The notes beneath the pieces are model-generated. The model ran no database searches. It was not told where the DNA came from and saw only the letters and a list, made by a program, of their open reading frames with translations. This document shows, piece after piece, positions 53,817-64,000 of a stretch of 64,000 nucleotides of DNA. Position numbers and translations under genes: made by a program. Numbering within the stretch: position 1 is the stretch's first letter; each line of letters opens with the position of its first letter. This DNA is from Coptis chinensis (taxonomy: Eukaryota > Streptophyta > Magnoliopsida > Ranunculales > Ranunculaceae), in assembly GCA_015680905.1 (NCBI GenBank), contig CM027380.1, positions 11,054,001 through 11,118,000 on the forward strand, in the 5' to 3' direction.

Positions 53817-54387
53817 TGTAAAGGAGGCGTTTTGGTTTTCTCCTAATTACAATAAGGAAGAACGGGAAGGGTTTGGAATTTGGATGTGACCGAGGTATAT
53901 TTGAGTTTAATCGCCTCACGATCTTCTCTCTCTCTTTTTCCTTTTTTCGGGGAGAGAAGAATCATCCGTAGTTCCAGAGGGTGGTATTTATAGAGTTTGA
54001 GAGAGGAGATCCTTCCGACACGTATTCTTTTGTACAAATGTAGGGTGGAGATCGCGGATGAGTGTTGAATTGGATCTGTTATGATTGGGGGTAGATGCGG
54101 TAGTCCCTATTTCCCGGTGTTGAGATTACCACTAAGATCTTGGCAATCATTACACCCGGTGGAGTGTGTTTCTAAGCCGCTCAGATCCGGCAAAGTGTTA
54201 AGATCTGAGATATCTTCGATCGCGACCACCTACTCGAGCCGCCATCCTTGGTCGGTCTTCGAGGTCGCCTTTGATTCATCTATGTTGCAAGACACGCAGG
54301 TATGTTCTCCCGTTTTGTCTTGAGGTCGATATCTTCGGTTAAAGCATTATCCGAAGCGATGCCCTATGAGGATATCGCTCCCCTACA
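53817..54387 (-). repeat. 5' LTR of the second Tat-type element
   Basis: 571 bases with TG...CA ends (tgtaaaggaggcg; ctcccctaca). Better preserved at its ends than the left copy. Confidence 0.88.
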
Positions 54388-55290
54388 TCATTGAAGGACA
54401 ATATCTTTTTAGGCTAAATAGTTTGGAGAGTTTCTTGTGGCACTGGTCTCAAACCCTAGTAACTTCTTCTCACAGCTATATATAAAGATACTTTGCCATC
54501 TCCAAATTGCTATGAGTTAAGTGTGTCATGGAAACATTTCGGTAGGAATGGCCTTCTATTTGCACTTGTTTGGGGTGGAATATTTTGTAAAACTAAGGGT
54601 ATGCAATGAATATTTATGAAAAATTTGCAAAATGCAGCGGGTATGTTAGAGCATGGACCAAAATATCGCCGATATATTTGATATATTGCTGATATATATT
54701 GGTATTTTGGTACACTAATATTGATATTTCCGATATATATCTACCGAATATAGAATCCTTTTTTCCCGATATATATTGTAATTTCCGATATAAAATTTTA
54801 TATCACCGAAATAATCGATATATTTGATATTTATGATATATATTGTTTGACTTTTTGACCATTTTTTAATATAAATCCGATATTTCCAATATATTTCCGA
54901 TATTATATTTTCGATATATCTTATATTTCCGATATTTTAAATAGTTTGTACTGGTCACAAAAAAAAATGGATATATCCGATATATATCAGTTTTTGGGTA
55001 CACCGATATATTACTAAATAAAATTTTTGCAGTATTATTGCTCCATTGGCTTACTTTCTCAGCAAAATGATCGTATGTTGGAAGTTGGATTCTCCTAGAT
55101 CAAAACCATCGATGTTCCCGGATCAAAAGTAATAATGTTCTCTCATGTGTAGGGAAATAGAAGTGGGAATATGTTCTCGGTGTTAATGTAGCCCCCCACC
55201 ACCACACACACACACACGCACACACACTCTCATAAAGTGAACTCCAGTACGTTGATCTCTACCACCAAAACTGGACCTACATGATGGGTT
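54388..55290. other. Intergenic sequence with GATAT-rich repeat
   Basis: From about 54655 to 55010 the sequence is a degenerate array of gatatat/ccgatat motifs like those inside the MITE at 33728-34157, and may be a related but decayed element. A (CA)n run with one G lies at 55203-55226. No gene is seen. Confidence 0.55.
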
Positions 55291-56344
55291 GAGGGCTGAT
55301 TTTTATGAAGATAATCTCCCTACAAAGGAAATCACCCCCAACAGACTTTAGCTCAAAAAATAAGTACGGAGGGCTGGATATCAGGAACTTATCAATTTTG
55401 AACCTAGCATTACTGGGCAGGTTGTTATGGAGATATATCACTGAGGACAACTCCTTGTGGCGAGAGATGATTATTGCAAAATATGGTAACAGTGAGCACA
55501 GGTGGTGGCCAAATCCAACGTCACAACTCACAAGCATATGGATGTAGTCTTTAGAGAGACGTACTTAATATTCTTCACGACTTTACGGGCGGCATCGTCT
55601 TCAAAGCTTGTAATGGCCATAGATGTCTGTTTTGGCTGGATACTTGGGCTGGAGATAAACCGTTGGCTGAACAATTTCCATTGGTATTTCAAGTTTCTAC
55701 AAGGAAGAGAGGCTTCATTAATGAGTTTGTTTGGATGGGCAACAATCAATTGCCATGGAAACTGTTTCTTAGAAGACAAACTAATGACTGGGAGATGCAA
55801 CAATACGCATATTTGGTGATGAAACATGAAAATGTGAGATTTAAGGAAGAAACTGACAAGTGTGTATGGATTGGGTCAAAGACCAAAAATTTTGCACTGA
55901 AGTCTATCTACACGGCCTTGTACATACAAGGCAGCAATGAGCAACCAATTGATCATTTTCCAGTTAAGTTGGTGTGGAAAGTTCCAGTAACATTAAAGTG
56001 AAATTCTTCTTTTAGGGGGAATTCACGTAGGTAAGCTGACATTTGACACACTCATTCATAGACGTACCACGACGGTTTCTCCTACGTGTTTGATGTGTAA
56101 CTCTCTTCATGGAAGCATAACACCCCTAGAAGGATTGCTCTTTTGCACTGGGGGTAAACTGATGGAACCGGTGACAACGGTGTTCCCCTTGTTGGCACAA
56201 GTTGATTCCATATAAGAGTTGCTGCAATGATGGCCAAGAAGAAGTGGGAGTAACTTTGGCAACAGGTTATGGAATTTGCTCCTTCAAGTCATTGTTTTTA
56301 GCAGTGGAGTACGTGTAACCTCCCTGTATATATAAACAACGCCA
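55291..56344 (+). pseudogene. LINE reverse transcriptase 3' fragment with zf-RVT region
   Basis: Reads KYGGLDIRNLSILNLALLGR, then LLWRYITEDNSLWREMIIAK and YGNS. In a second frame, RFPLVFQVSTRKRGFINEFV-like sequence is followed by NDWEMQQYAYLVMK, CVWIGSKTKNFALKSIYTAL and FPVKLVWKVPVTLK. This is the C-terminal end of plant LINE polyproteins (the zf-RVT domain). The 5' three quarters are missing, as is usual for truncated LINEs, and stops follow. No poly(A) tail is visible. The fragment abuts the copy of the UBA gene's 3' flank. Confidence 0.82.
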
Positions 56345-56673
56345 TTAGGGAGAAACTATGTAATCAGTTTGGTACTTTGGTGGAGTCATTTCTTCATCTG
56401 GAAGAGATTTGATTTTGTATAGAGATTTGAACGATGTGGTTCTTTATTGCCATTGTCAATTGGTATTAATTCAATTCATGAACTCCCAGTAAGATTATAT
56501 GAGGGAATAGTTTATCAGTCTAGATGCTTTCATAACATCTAAATTCTTCATCTATTTAGCTTACATGAGTAACAGCTTCTGGCACTCGGCAGTGTTGATG
56601 CTCACCATATGCTCGTACGTCTGTAACATTAAATGTTCTACTTCGAATCCGTAGAAAAGCGTGGTCACAATGT
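56345..56673 (+). repeat. Copy B of the UBA gene's 3' flank
   Basis: Near-identical to 46906-47233 over 329 bases, with sharp edges on both sides. It is joined on its left to the LINE fragment. Confidence 0.92.
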
Positions 56674-57189
56674 TCTTACTCTAAGTCAAATTCCAATAGA
56701 TAGAATATTATGTAAGCTACTTAGAGTCCAAGACCATAATCCATTATTTATGCAGACACTTCACGCTTCAATTTCCACACACGAAAAAAGATGGAAACAT
56801 TACAAATACCCAGACCTCAACAGAATGCAATGCTTGCTATTGGTGGCTGCAGGTTCTTTTTCTCGTTTTTTCTTGGATCACTTGTTTGAATGAAAATGGG
56901 TTTTCTCAATAAACAAATGCGTATTGTTGTTGGTACATTGGTGTTGTGGACATGATTTTCTCTCCCTACAATGAACATTGGCGTATGATATTCCAAAAAT
57001 AATTGAAAGTAAAGAGATCTTTGAAAATTTACCAAGTATTCCGAAATTTTCGAAAGTTTCGAAATTGGAAATATATTTTGAATCCGAAAAAAAAATTGGA
57101 TCGGATTTGGCTAGCATATTAAGTTCTGAAAATTTTTGGAAAAATTCCGAAGGAGGTTAATCCGATCCGATCCGATCCGAAGTCACCCC
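56674..57189. other. Non-coding sequence with a short GATCC microsatellite
   Basis: Includes an AT-rich stretch with gaaattttcgaaagtttcg motifs and four units of gatcc at 57158-57180. No gene is recognised. Confidence 0.5.
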
Positions 57190-57725
57190 TACTTTTGGGG
57201 ATGTTAAGCAACCGTTTATTGTTGTACATGGTTAATTTATTTTGCTCTAATTCAAAGTGGAGATTAATGAGTGATCGTAGATTTAACTCTCCAGAATTTA
57301 TTCCTTCTTACTAGTACTCTTATTTTGCGTCTGCGAGTGATCCAAATATTTTAACTTGGTTGCTGGTACCAGATCTAGGTTGATCAAGGAACGGCCCTAG
57401 TTCTGCTCGAACCGTCTAGGGTTTTGTCCCTAGAGGCTAGAACTGTTGCATCCTTGAGAAACTCTTGGCACAATCAGTTCAAGATCTTCTTTAATCGTTT
57501 TAAGTGCCATTTAAAGATATGTTGTCAGAGTCTCCTCTAAAAACAGACACCTTCCAGCAACACCAGCTAGCTAATAATCTAGTGTGTGCTTACGTGCTTC
57601 CACGACTTTCCTCTCTTTATTAGTAACTAATTACTTCTTGTGCCATATCAAGCGGAACTTTGCTCTGGTTTTGCAGTGAGTTATACTATTACCATGTCAA
57701 CCTCGAAGTTCAGACTAGCTAAAAA
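57190..57725 (+). repeat. Dispersed repeat, copy B (matches 391-914)
   Basis: Close match to the repeat at the left end of the window, in the same orientation. It keeps about 16 bases (ttttgtccctagag region) lost from copy A. Its right part is cut by the Copia LTR at 57728. Confidence 0.85.
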
Positions 57726-57727
57726 TT

Positions 57728-58293
57728 TGTATGGTTTTTTACCGATATCTCATGCATGATTCCTACGATATGTATAATTACACTATATCACATGCATAAA
57801 ATAGCGCAGCGGAAACAGAAGATCGTACCTTGGTCACAACTTTCAATTTGAAGTTCCAAGCTTTGATCTACATGAGAAGATGATGTTCTTGGCACACTCA
57901 AGATCTTCTTCTTCTCAACTTAGCTGGAGTCAAGTTCCAACCACGAACGGGAAGCAACATTTGTTCATGAACCAAGAACCGACAATGGCTAGGGAGGTTA
58001 CCACTTATGGAATCTCCACAAATTACTAGCTTCTTCTTTAGAAAATGTTGGAGGCCACCATTAAAAGAGAGAGAGCTTTTCTTTGTTGTTTTTGGGATGA
58101 TCAATATGTGAGGGGTGGGGGGTCTATTTATAGAGCTCTCCCACCTCCTCAATATCAGATAGGATAGAGTTCTACACTCATCCTAATATCAGATAGGATA
58201 GAGTCCTACACTCATCCTAATACCTGGTGGTTATCCTTATCTTGGTGGTTTATCCTTATCCTGATGGGCGTTTATCCAACCTTATTTCCAACA
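57728..58293 (-). repeat. 3' LTR of the Copia element
   Basis: 566 bases with TG...CA ends (tgtatggttt at the left, tttccaaca at the right). The LTR's inner edge directly abuts a purine-rich tract, which fixes the boundary. It interrupts the dispersed repeat copy B. Confidence 0.85.
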
Positions 58294-58309
58294 TCTCCCA
58301 CTCGCCCAC
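58294..58309 (-). other. Polypurine tract of the Copia element
   Basis: On the minus strand GTGGGCGAGTGGGAGA ends exactly at the LTR start TGTTGG. This is the priming site for plus-strand DNA synthesis. Confidence 0.85.
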
Positions 58310-59348
58310 AACGGTGAAGAAGGTTTCTAAGATAAGCATTTAAGTAGAATGCTCAGCCATTTGTGTGTCTCACACGGCAAATGGTTCGTGTGACCCTAGC
58401 ACACGTATCATGATATCTGTGAAGTAGCAAGTCGCAATAAAAAGTACGACACAATGATCTACCATGAAAGTGATCTTAAAGAAGACGAATTCGGAAACCT
58501 AATATTCGGAGAGTGTGTGTATACCCCAAGATCTGTTTGTTTCATCACTTTGACAAATAACACTCATCCCTATGAGTCCACACCATAAAATAAAAAACGT
58601 ATCACATGATTCACAATTATCATCAATTGTTCTGGCCAGGTAGAATCCCAGTGATTGTGTGATAAACCTTCAGTTCTTTTACCCTTTGCACGCAAGTTAT
58701 TGTCGTCAGAGTTCTACCAACTTCCCAGTATGCATCCAGTCAGCCTTTTAGTAAGAGCTTGTGGGGAGCAAACCAAAGTTACGAGTAGTCCTCTTATTTT
58801 CTTGACAAGGTCAAAAGTTCAAGGAGGGTACCATTCGATATGTCTTAAACAAAAAACATATCAATAGAGCTCACATAGCAAGAATTTTTTAGGGATATTT
58901 ATTTTCTTGCTCTCAGGTGGTCAACTATACACATGTTGTGTGAAAACATGTCATGGCAAGAGTATCTAATTTGTTTACTCAACAATAGATATCTGTATGT
59001 CCACTCATACCATGCAAGTGTTGTCATCCCTAATGACAATTCCAATGATACTTTGCTCCCACTTGGCAACAACCGTTTGTAGGTTTAGACAAAATCTTCC
59101 TTATGAAGCCTGTTTCTTCTTATCCAATTATAAGAAAGTGACTAAACACTAGGTCCACCCTTCCCATAAGGTTTAGTGACTTGTCAAGCTAAACTCCCAC
59201 TGTTTAAAATGGAAGTGACTATTCATGTGAGTGAACCAGTCAACCCTACTGACATACATATGAGATGATAAACAATATAATGAGAATGCAATCGATCTGG
59301 AAAGAATGCACGTTTATTCATTAAACCATCAAAGTGTTCTTAGCATAA
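58310..59348 (-). other. 3' untranslated region of the Copia element
   Basis: About 1 kb without a convincing reading frame lies between the RNase H stop and the polypurine tract. A 70-codon plus-strand frame inside it has no recognisable similarity. Confidence 0.55.
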
Positions 59349-59935
59349 TCACATCCTCTTTAACCCAAGCATTTTTACATGTGCAAGGAAGAGTTCCTTT
59401 GGAATAGGTTTGGTTAGTGGATCCGCAACCATCTGATCAGTGGATATATGTTGTAGAACCACTTTCTTCTTCAGTATCATTTGTTGTATGTAATGGTACT
59501 TTAACTCCTTGGTTCTTCCATGGTACTTTGGATCTTTAGCATACGCAAGAGCAGCCATGCTGTCAGTCTAGATATGAATTGGTTCAGTAGCTCTTGAGAA
59601 CACTGATAAGTGTTTGATGAATCGTCTGAGCCACACATGACTCCATTGGTGGCAGAAAGCAAAGATGCAATATATCGGCTTCCATAGTTGAAAGTGTTAT
59701 GGAAGTTTGCTTTTTCTTTCCTCGGATATAGCACCTCCATTCATTATGTAGGTATATCATGAAGTTGACTTCCTCTCATCAAGGTCTTCAGCCCAGTTGG
59801 CATCGGAATACCCAATCAGCTTAAGATCTTTCCCTTGGTAGACAAGTGAGTAGTCCACGGTGCCTTTAAAATACCTCATTATCTTCTTGGATGACCTTCC
59901 AATGTGCGACCCCAGGGATTTGTTTGGAACCTTGA
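59349..59935 (-). pseudogene. Copia RNase H
   Basis: Ends KYHGRTKELKYHYIQQMIL, then ISTDQMVADPLTKPIPKELF and LKRM. The R-T-K-x-x-x-x-x-YH and ADPLTK motifs are typical Copia RNase H C termini. The upstream part (59501-59935) is in other frames, so the domain is not intact. Confidence 0.9.
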
Positions 59936-59937
59936 TA

Positions 59938-60762
59938 CTAACCTATTTGTGATAGCGGATGTCCGGCCTTGTACACAACATTGCATACATAAGGCTTCCA
60001 TTTGCGGCTTGAGTATAGTACATTTTTCATAGCCTGAGTTTCAGTAGGATTCTTGGGAGACATTTTAGAACTCAAAGACTCTCCTAGACTTACTGGGAGA
60101 TCCACTTGCTTACAATCAGTCATGTTGAATCTTTCCAAAATCTTCTTGATATATGTCTCCTGAGACAAAGATAACAAGCGTTTGGGCCGATCCCGAGTTA
60201 TTTTAACTCCTAAGACATAACTAGCTTCACCCATGTCCTTCATTTCGAAGTTTAATGACAACCACTCCTTAGTGGAATTTATCAATGCCTTATTATTACA
60301 TACTAACAAAATGTCATCCACATATAGAGATAGAATCACAAAACCTTTTTTAGATGTCTTGACATATACGCAATGGTCCTCATTTACCATTTCGAATTTG
60401 TCTTGAAGCATAGCTTCATGGAATCTCAAATTCCACTGTCTAGAGGCCTATTTTAAACCATATATGGATCTGTTCAGTTTACACACTTTGTGTTCCTGAC
60501 CCTTGATTGAAAAACCAGTGGGTTGATCCATATAGATTTCCTCTTGCAATTCTCCATTGAGAAAAGTAGTGACATCCATCTGGTAAAGCTCTAAATCTAA
60601 GTGGGCAACCATTGACAAGAGAAGACATATGGAGGCAAATCTCACTACTGGTGAGAAGGTGTCCTCATAGTCTATTCTTTTTGGGTGTAACCTTTTGCAA
60701 CAAGCCTGACTTTGAATTTGTCTATGTTCCCTTCCGCATTTTTCTTGATCTTGAGAACCCAT
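59938..60762 (-). pseudogene. Copia reverse transcriptase
   Basis: The two open pieces read HPKRIDYEDTFSPVVRFASI, then QMDVTTFLNGELQEEIYMDQ, NRSIYGLK and YVDDILLVCNNKALI with the catalytic YVDD. They continue NFEMKDMGEASYVLGVKI. A stop after SIYGLK (about 60447) separates them. Confidence 0.92.
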
Positions 60763-61439
60763 CTGTTCCCAATAGATCTCCTGTTTGGAGGTAGATCAAC
60801 TAAGTCCCATACTTTGTTTTTCTTCATCGACTCCAATTCTTCCTTCATAGCTTCCATCCACTTACTTGTATTGGACCCAGAAATAGCCTCCTTTAACGTT
60901 TTAGGTTCATTAGATATTTCTGTAACTGCATTGGTCATATTTATCTCCCCTTCAATCTCAAACCGACATTTGGGGATATGGCCTCTAACACTCTTACGAG
61001 GTTGGGATTGATCAATCAGTTGACCAATGCCATTGTCACTGGAATCAGGGTTGATGAAAGTTTCATCTTCGCTTTGTTCATCAGCAGTTATAAGGTTGTC
61101 AACTTCGTAAAGTTGTATATCCTTATCAACCTCACCCCTCATTGGGTATTGATCCTCCAAGAATCTGACGTTACGTGCTTCTATTTCTGTGACATGCCCT
61201 TGAGTATCCTCCCCTAGGAAGACATACCCCTTAGAAGTCTCATTGTATCTTATAAAGACACACTTCTTTCCAGGAGCACTCAACTTCCCAAATTCTCGAT
61301 TTTGAGAAGTGACAAAGGCTACACACCCCCATGGTCTAAGGTAGTTCAAAACGGGTTGTCTACCAGTCCATAGTTCATAGGGTGTTTTGTCAACAGATTT
61401 TGAAGGAACTAGGTTAAGTATGTGCGCAGCCGTAAACAA
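60763..61439 (-). pseudogene. Copia integrase C-terminal part to reverse transcriptase N terminus
   Basis: Reads AHILNLVPSKSVDKTPYELW, then GCVAFVTSQNREFGKLSAPG and GYVFLGEDTQGHVTEIEARN, a variable acidic linker, and KWMEAMKEELESMKKNKVWD and RSIGNRWVLKIKKNAEG at the start of reverse transcriptase. This is the longest open stretch of the element (about 230 codons). Confidence 0.9.
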
Positions 61440-61941
61440 TGCATCACCCCAAAATGAGATGGAAAGTTAGCCTGAGCCATCATAGATCTAACCATTTCCA
61501 GAAGAGTTCTATTCCTTCTCTCAGAGACACCATTCTGCTGAGGGGTATAAGGAATAGTTAGCTGTCTAGCTATACCCTTATTTTCACAGAGTTCCTTAAA
61601 CTCATCAGAAAGATACTCACGTCCGCGGTCAGTTCTTAAGGCTTTATTGTCCTATCAAGTTGATTCTCAACAAGGTTCTTGTACTTTTTAAAATAGTCCA
61701 AGGCGTCTGATTTGTGAGACATCAAGTACACGGTCCCATAACGTGTATAGTCATCTATGAAGGTAATGAAATACAAAGCCCCATGCCTTACTGTTACATT
61801 CATTGGTCCACATATGTCAGAGTGAATAAGTTGTAAAGGATAAGTTGCCCTTTGGGCTTTCCCAAAAGGTTTCTTGGTGGCTTTTCCAGCAAGACAACTT
61901 TCACATGTTTCCATTTTAACAGAGGTTAAGTTACCTAACAA
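61440..61941 (-). pseudogene. Copia integrase core
   Basis: Reads CESCLAGKATKKPFGKAQ, then LIHSDICGPMNVTVRHGALY and FITFIDDYTRYGTVYLMSHK with the first catalytic Asp in HSD. The downstream part (DRGREYLSDEF-like and EFKELCENKGIARQLTIPYT-like, NGVSERRNRTLLEM-like) is readable at 61480-61640 only with a frame change. Confidence 0.9.
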
Positions 61942-61998
61942 CCCTCCCTTTGCTAAGCGGTCTATCCTACTGTGTCCAATATGTCCTAGTCTAGCATG

Positions 61999-62277
61999 TC
62001 ACAATTGGCAACCAACCATTTTAGACATAAAAACTTCAGTTTGTGCTAAGTGTAATGTCATAAAAGAATTCATTAAATAAGCATGACCTATCAAACTGTT
62101 ATTTAAAGATATCTCAAGCGAGTTCTGGGAAAAATTAAACACATAGGATTCTTGAAGTAATTTCAAAACTGATAAAAGATTTCTCCAAATTGAGGGTACA
62201 AAAAGTACTTCTTCGATCAATAAGGATGGATCTCCCACTCGCAAAATCCAACCTACAAGTGCCTGTGCCCAAAACAT
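61999..62277 (-). pseudogene. Copia protease to integrase linker
   Basis: Reads VGDPSLLIEEVLFVPSIWRN, then LLSVLKLLQESYVFNFSQNS, the conserved region after the Copia protease (VLFVP..RNLLSV). The frame ends in stops on both sides. Confidence 0.82.
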
Positions 62278-62371
62278 CAGCTACACTTTGGTTTCCCATG
62301 TGGACTCTCTGAGTTCCTTGTGGAAGTTTCCGAAATCTTCAAAGCGGGGACCTATCCCGGCTTTATGGTAG

Positions 62372-62722
62372 TCATGTCATTCCTGCTGAATCTACAATCC
62401 AATATTGTGATGAATCGACAAAGATGACAAGATTTATCACATTGACAGTACTTAAAGTAAAACTTACCTCAGGAGAAGGACATGCCCTAGCATAGTGTCC
62501 CATCTGATGACAACGGAAGCATTCAACACTAGTCATGTCTATCGACTTCCTAGGTTTCTTTTGCTGTGGATCAGGCTTGGCCTTTTCCTTGCCTTTTCCT
62601 TTTCCACTTTTCTTGTTCCAAGGAGCCTTCCTCTTTTTGGAGTTGACAACATTTGCTTCAGTTTGAATTACATGCTTTTCATTGAGAAGCCTTTGTTCCT
62701 CAAGCTCACATTTTCTCTGCAT
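62372..62722 (-). pseudogene. Copia gag C terminus and protease start
   Basis: A lysine-rich stretch (KKRKAPWNKKSGKGKGKEKA) is followed by the nucleocapsid knuckle CFRCHQMGHYARAC (C-x2-C-x4-H-x4-C). The protease start YWIVDSAGMT follows, where the usual D-S-G is altered to D-S-A. Confidence 0.9.
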
Positions 62723-62759
62723 TTGTGCAAAGTTTGCGATACTGTTGCCTTGCGTTAAG

Positions 62760-63295
62760 ATAAGACGAAATTGTTCCCAAGTTTTAGGTAAAGACCTAAT
62801 GACAGCTTGAATTTGTTGTTCATTTGACAGACTGCCCCGCTTGGGCTAACTCAAAGAACCATGTTCCTCATCATCACGTGCAATGTCAGGTCATCATAGA
62901 GGTATGGGGGGACTTGATAAATTTGTCAAAGCTCATTTGTAGCCTCCTGGTGTGTGTAGTAGTCGAGTACCCCCCAAGGTCCGCCTTTATCGCTTCCCAT
63001 ACCTCTTTAGCCGATCCAAGGCCATCATACCGCATCATGAAGTCATTCCTCATGGTGCCAAGTCCGCAATTCGGGCAACATTGTCTCGCTTGTATACTCA
63101 TTGTACTTCCTAAGTGCAAGAAGATAAGCAGCTTGTGTTATTCCCCGGTGGTAGGTTTTGCTATTGTCTCGCTTATTACGTCAATGACCTTCCTATCTGC
63201 GCGAGAATTAGCCTAACTTTCCTAAACCAAAGTTTAATTTTTATCGTTTAACAAGTCCTTTTTCGTAGCATCGTGAACGGGATTTTCCATCGGGT
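62760..63295 (-). pseudogene. Copia gag N-terminal and central parts, decayed
   Basis: Recognisable pieces are MENPVHDATKKDLL, GLGSAKEVWEAIKADLG and RRLQMSFDKFIKSPHTSM, typical of Copia gag (UBN2 type). Multiple stops interrupt them. Confidence 0.75.
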
Positions 63296-63299
63296 GCCA

Positions 63300-64000
63300 T
63301 TCTATCAAGTTTGAATTCCAAAATAAGATACTACTTAATAAGAATCATCTCTTAAAATAAATCTAAGTAATCCACATTTTCACATATGAGATGATCATGA
63401 TAATCTACTAGCATGATTCTAGCCATTAAATAAAATCAATGCATTTGACTATCAATAGCATAGAATATGCAAAAATCTACTACTTAAATTTCCATTTAAT
63501 AAAATTGTTTCTACACAAAGGAGTTTTCTATCTTTCAAAAACAATGTGGAACTAAAAAAGAGTCACCAACCATGAACATAGAAACGCGTCTTGGGTGTCC
63601 AGGGAGTCATCCTCATCCTCACCAGTCACTATCAGCCTATTTGAAAATTACTAGCCACTTCCTCTGTTTCCCGGTGAGGTGGGAAAATAAACTCGATGAC
63701 ACATCATATGGATTTGGTTCCTCAAAGATTGTCCCATAATCGATGTAGGAGAGATTTAAGTGGTCGAGCCTCATTCCTATCCTGAATAGGACTGGGGCTC
63801 TTTGGTGTATATTCTGATGATGGTGGCTCTGTCTTTATCTTATCAGATTTCAAGACAGTACGCTGCAAAACTCTCATATATTGTTTTGCAGTCATGCGTT
63901 TCTTGGAAGCACATCTTCCAATATCTGGTTCAATTTTCCTACAAGTCTCAGGTCTATGCGACTTAGGCATTGTGCCTTAGTTTTCATATGACCGTTGATA
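63300..64000 (-). other. Unassigned right end, one 82-codon minus-strand frame
   Basis: No LTR or primer-binding site is recognised. The minus-strand frame at 63722-63970 reads MPKSHRPETCRKIEPDIGRC, then ASKKRMTAKQYMRVLQRTVL, and is basic. I do not recognise it. It could be element leader sequence, a host exon, or chance. Confidence 0.35.

Larger units (their letters stand above)
50399..54387 (-). mobile_element. Non-autonomous Tat-type Gypsy retrotransposon, 4.0 kb, lacking pol
   Basis: Two direct repeats (50399-50966 and 53817-54387) act as LTRs. The primer-binding site is beside the right one, and a gag remnant and tandem repeats lie between, all oriented on the minus strand. Blocks at 51360-51480 and 51640-52430 match the first element's 3' region (gagct[g]...ggcttgcc, tttccac[g/a][a/t]aagtgg, cctagaa[a/g]tataggt). 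Protease, reverse transcriptase, RNase H and integrase are absent: the repeats run straight into gag. It would depend on an autonomous Tat partner. GC content is higher than in the surrounding DNA. Confidence 0.82.
57728..64000 (-). mobile_element. Ty1/Copia retrotransposon, minus strand, 5' end not in view
   Basis: Right to left: gag with CCHC knuckle, protease, integrase, reverse transcriptase, RNase H, a 3' untranslated region of about 1 kb, polypurine tract, 3' LTR. Integrase before reverse transcriptase is the Copia order. All frames are broken by stops or frameshifts. No copy of the LTR was found between gag and the window end, so the 5' LTR lies beyond 64000 or has been lost. The true right limit of the element is therefore unknown. 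Confidence 0.85.

Noticed and set aside
57728..64000. A complete Copia element with two LTRs in the window
   Set aside because: No second copy of the 566-base LTR and no primer-binding site could be found to the right of gag.

Overview
This is a nuclear segment of a flowering plant, most likely a eudicot. The basis is AT-rich, intron-containing genes with GT-AG junctions, plant-only families (LRR-XII-type receptor kinases, plant mobile domain, DUF295), and dense plant retrotransposons and Mutator-like elements. The species cannot be named from sequence alone. I recognised no tRNA, rRNA or CRISPR locus.

Layout. 1-4.8 kb: non-coding DNA with a sequence repeated near 57 kb, a LINE-type insertion carrying one DUF4283/zinc-knuckle ORF with an exact 19-bp target duplication, an antisense LINE RNase H remnant, and a decayed receptor-kinase 5' end. 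4.6-40.6 kb: a receptor-kinase cluster broken up by transposons. Copy 1 (5549-9263) is full length but has three pairs of compensating frameshifts, one of which destroys the ATP-binding glycine loop. A second copy of its last exon (9464-19034) is split by a 9.2-kb Tat-lineage Gypsy element, which itself holds an Athila-like solo LTR. Next is a 1.55-kb long-TIR element, then a 12.39-kb Mutator-like element (21105-33493) with a perfect 9-bp target duplication. Copy 2 (34445-38201) is the one intact receptor kinase. A fourth exon-2 fragment sits at 40173.

The 12.39-kb MULE is the most unusual object. One arm has a FAR1-like transposase followed by an OTU cysteine-protease domain. The other arm has, on the opposite strand, a five-exon plant-mobile-domain gene and a captured DUF295 fragment. 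Satellite-like tandem repeats lie between. All the coding parts carry lesions.

38.7-49.5 kb: host gene remnants. These are four exons of dihydropyrimidinase, an F-box gene with two nonsense codons and a frameshift, a UBAC2/rhomboid-like UBA gene lacking exons, and a kelch-repeat pseudogene. 50.4-54.4 kb: a pol-less Tat-type retrotransposon with two LTRs and a tandem-repeat array. 55.3-56.3 kb: a LINE reverse-transcriptase fragment fused to a copy of the UBA gene's 3' flank. 57.7-64 kb: a Copia element on the minus strand with its 3' LTR in the window and its 5' LTR not seen.

Functionally, only receptor-kinase copy 2 looks like a working host gene, probably a plasma-membrane surface receptor of the pattern-recognition type. 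Most of the rest records repeated transposon insertion, gene-fragment capture and decay, as is typical of an expanding and contracting plant resistance-type cluster.
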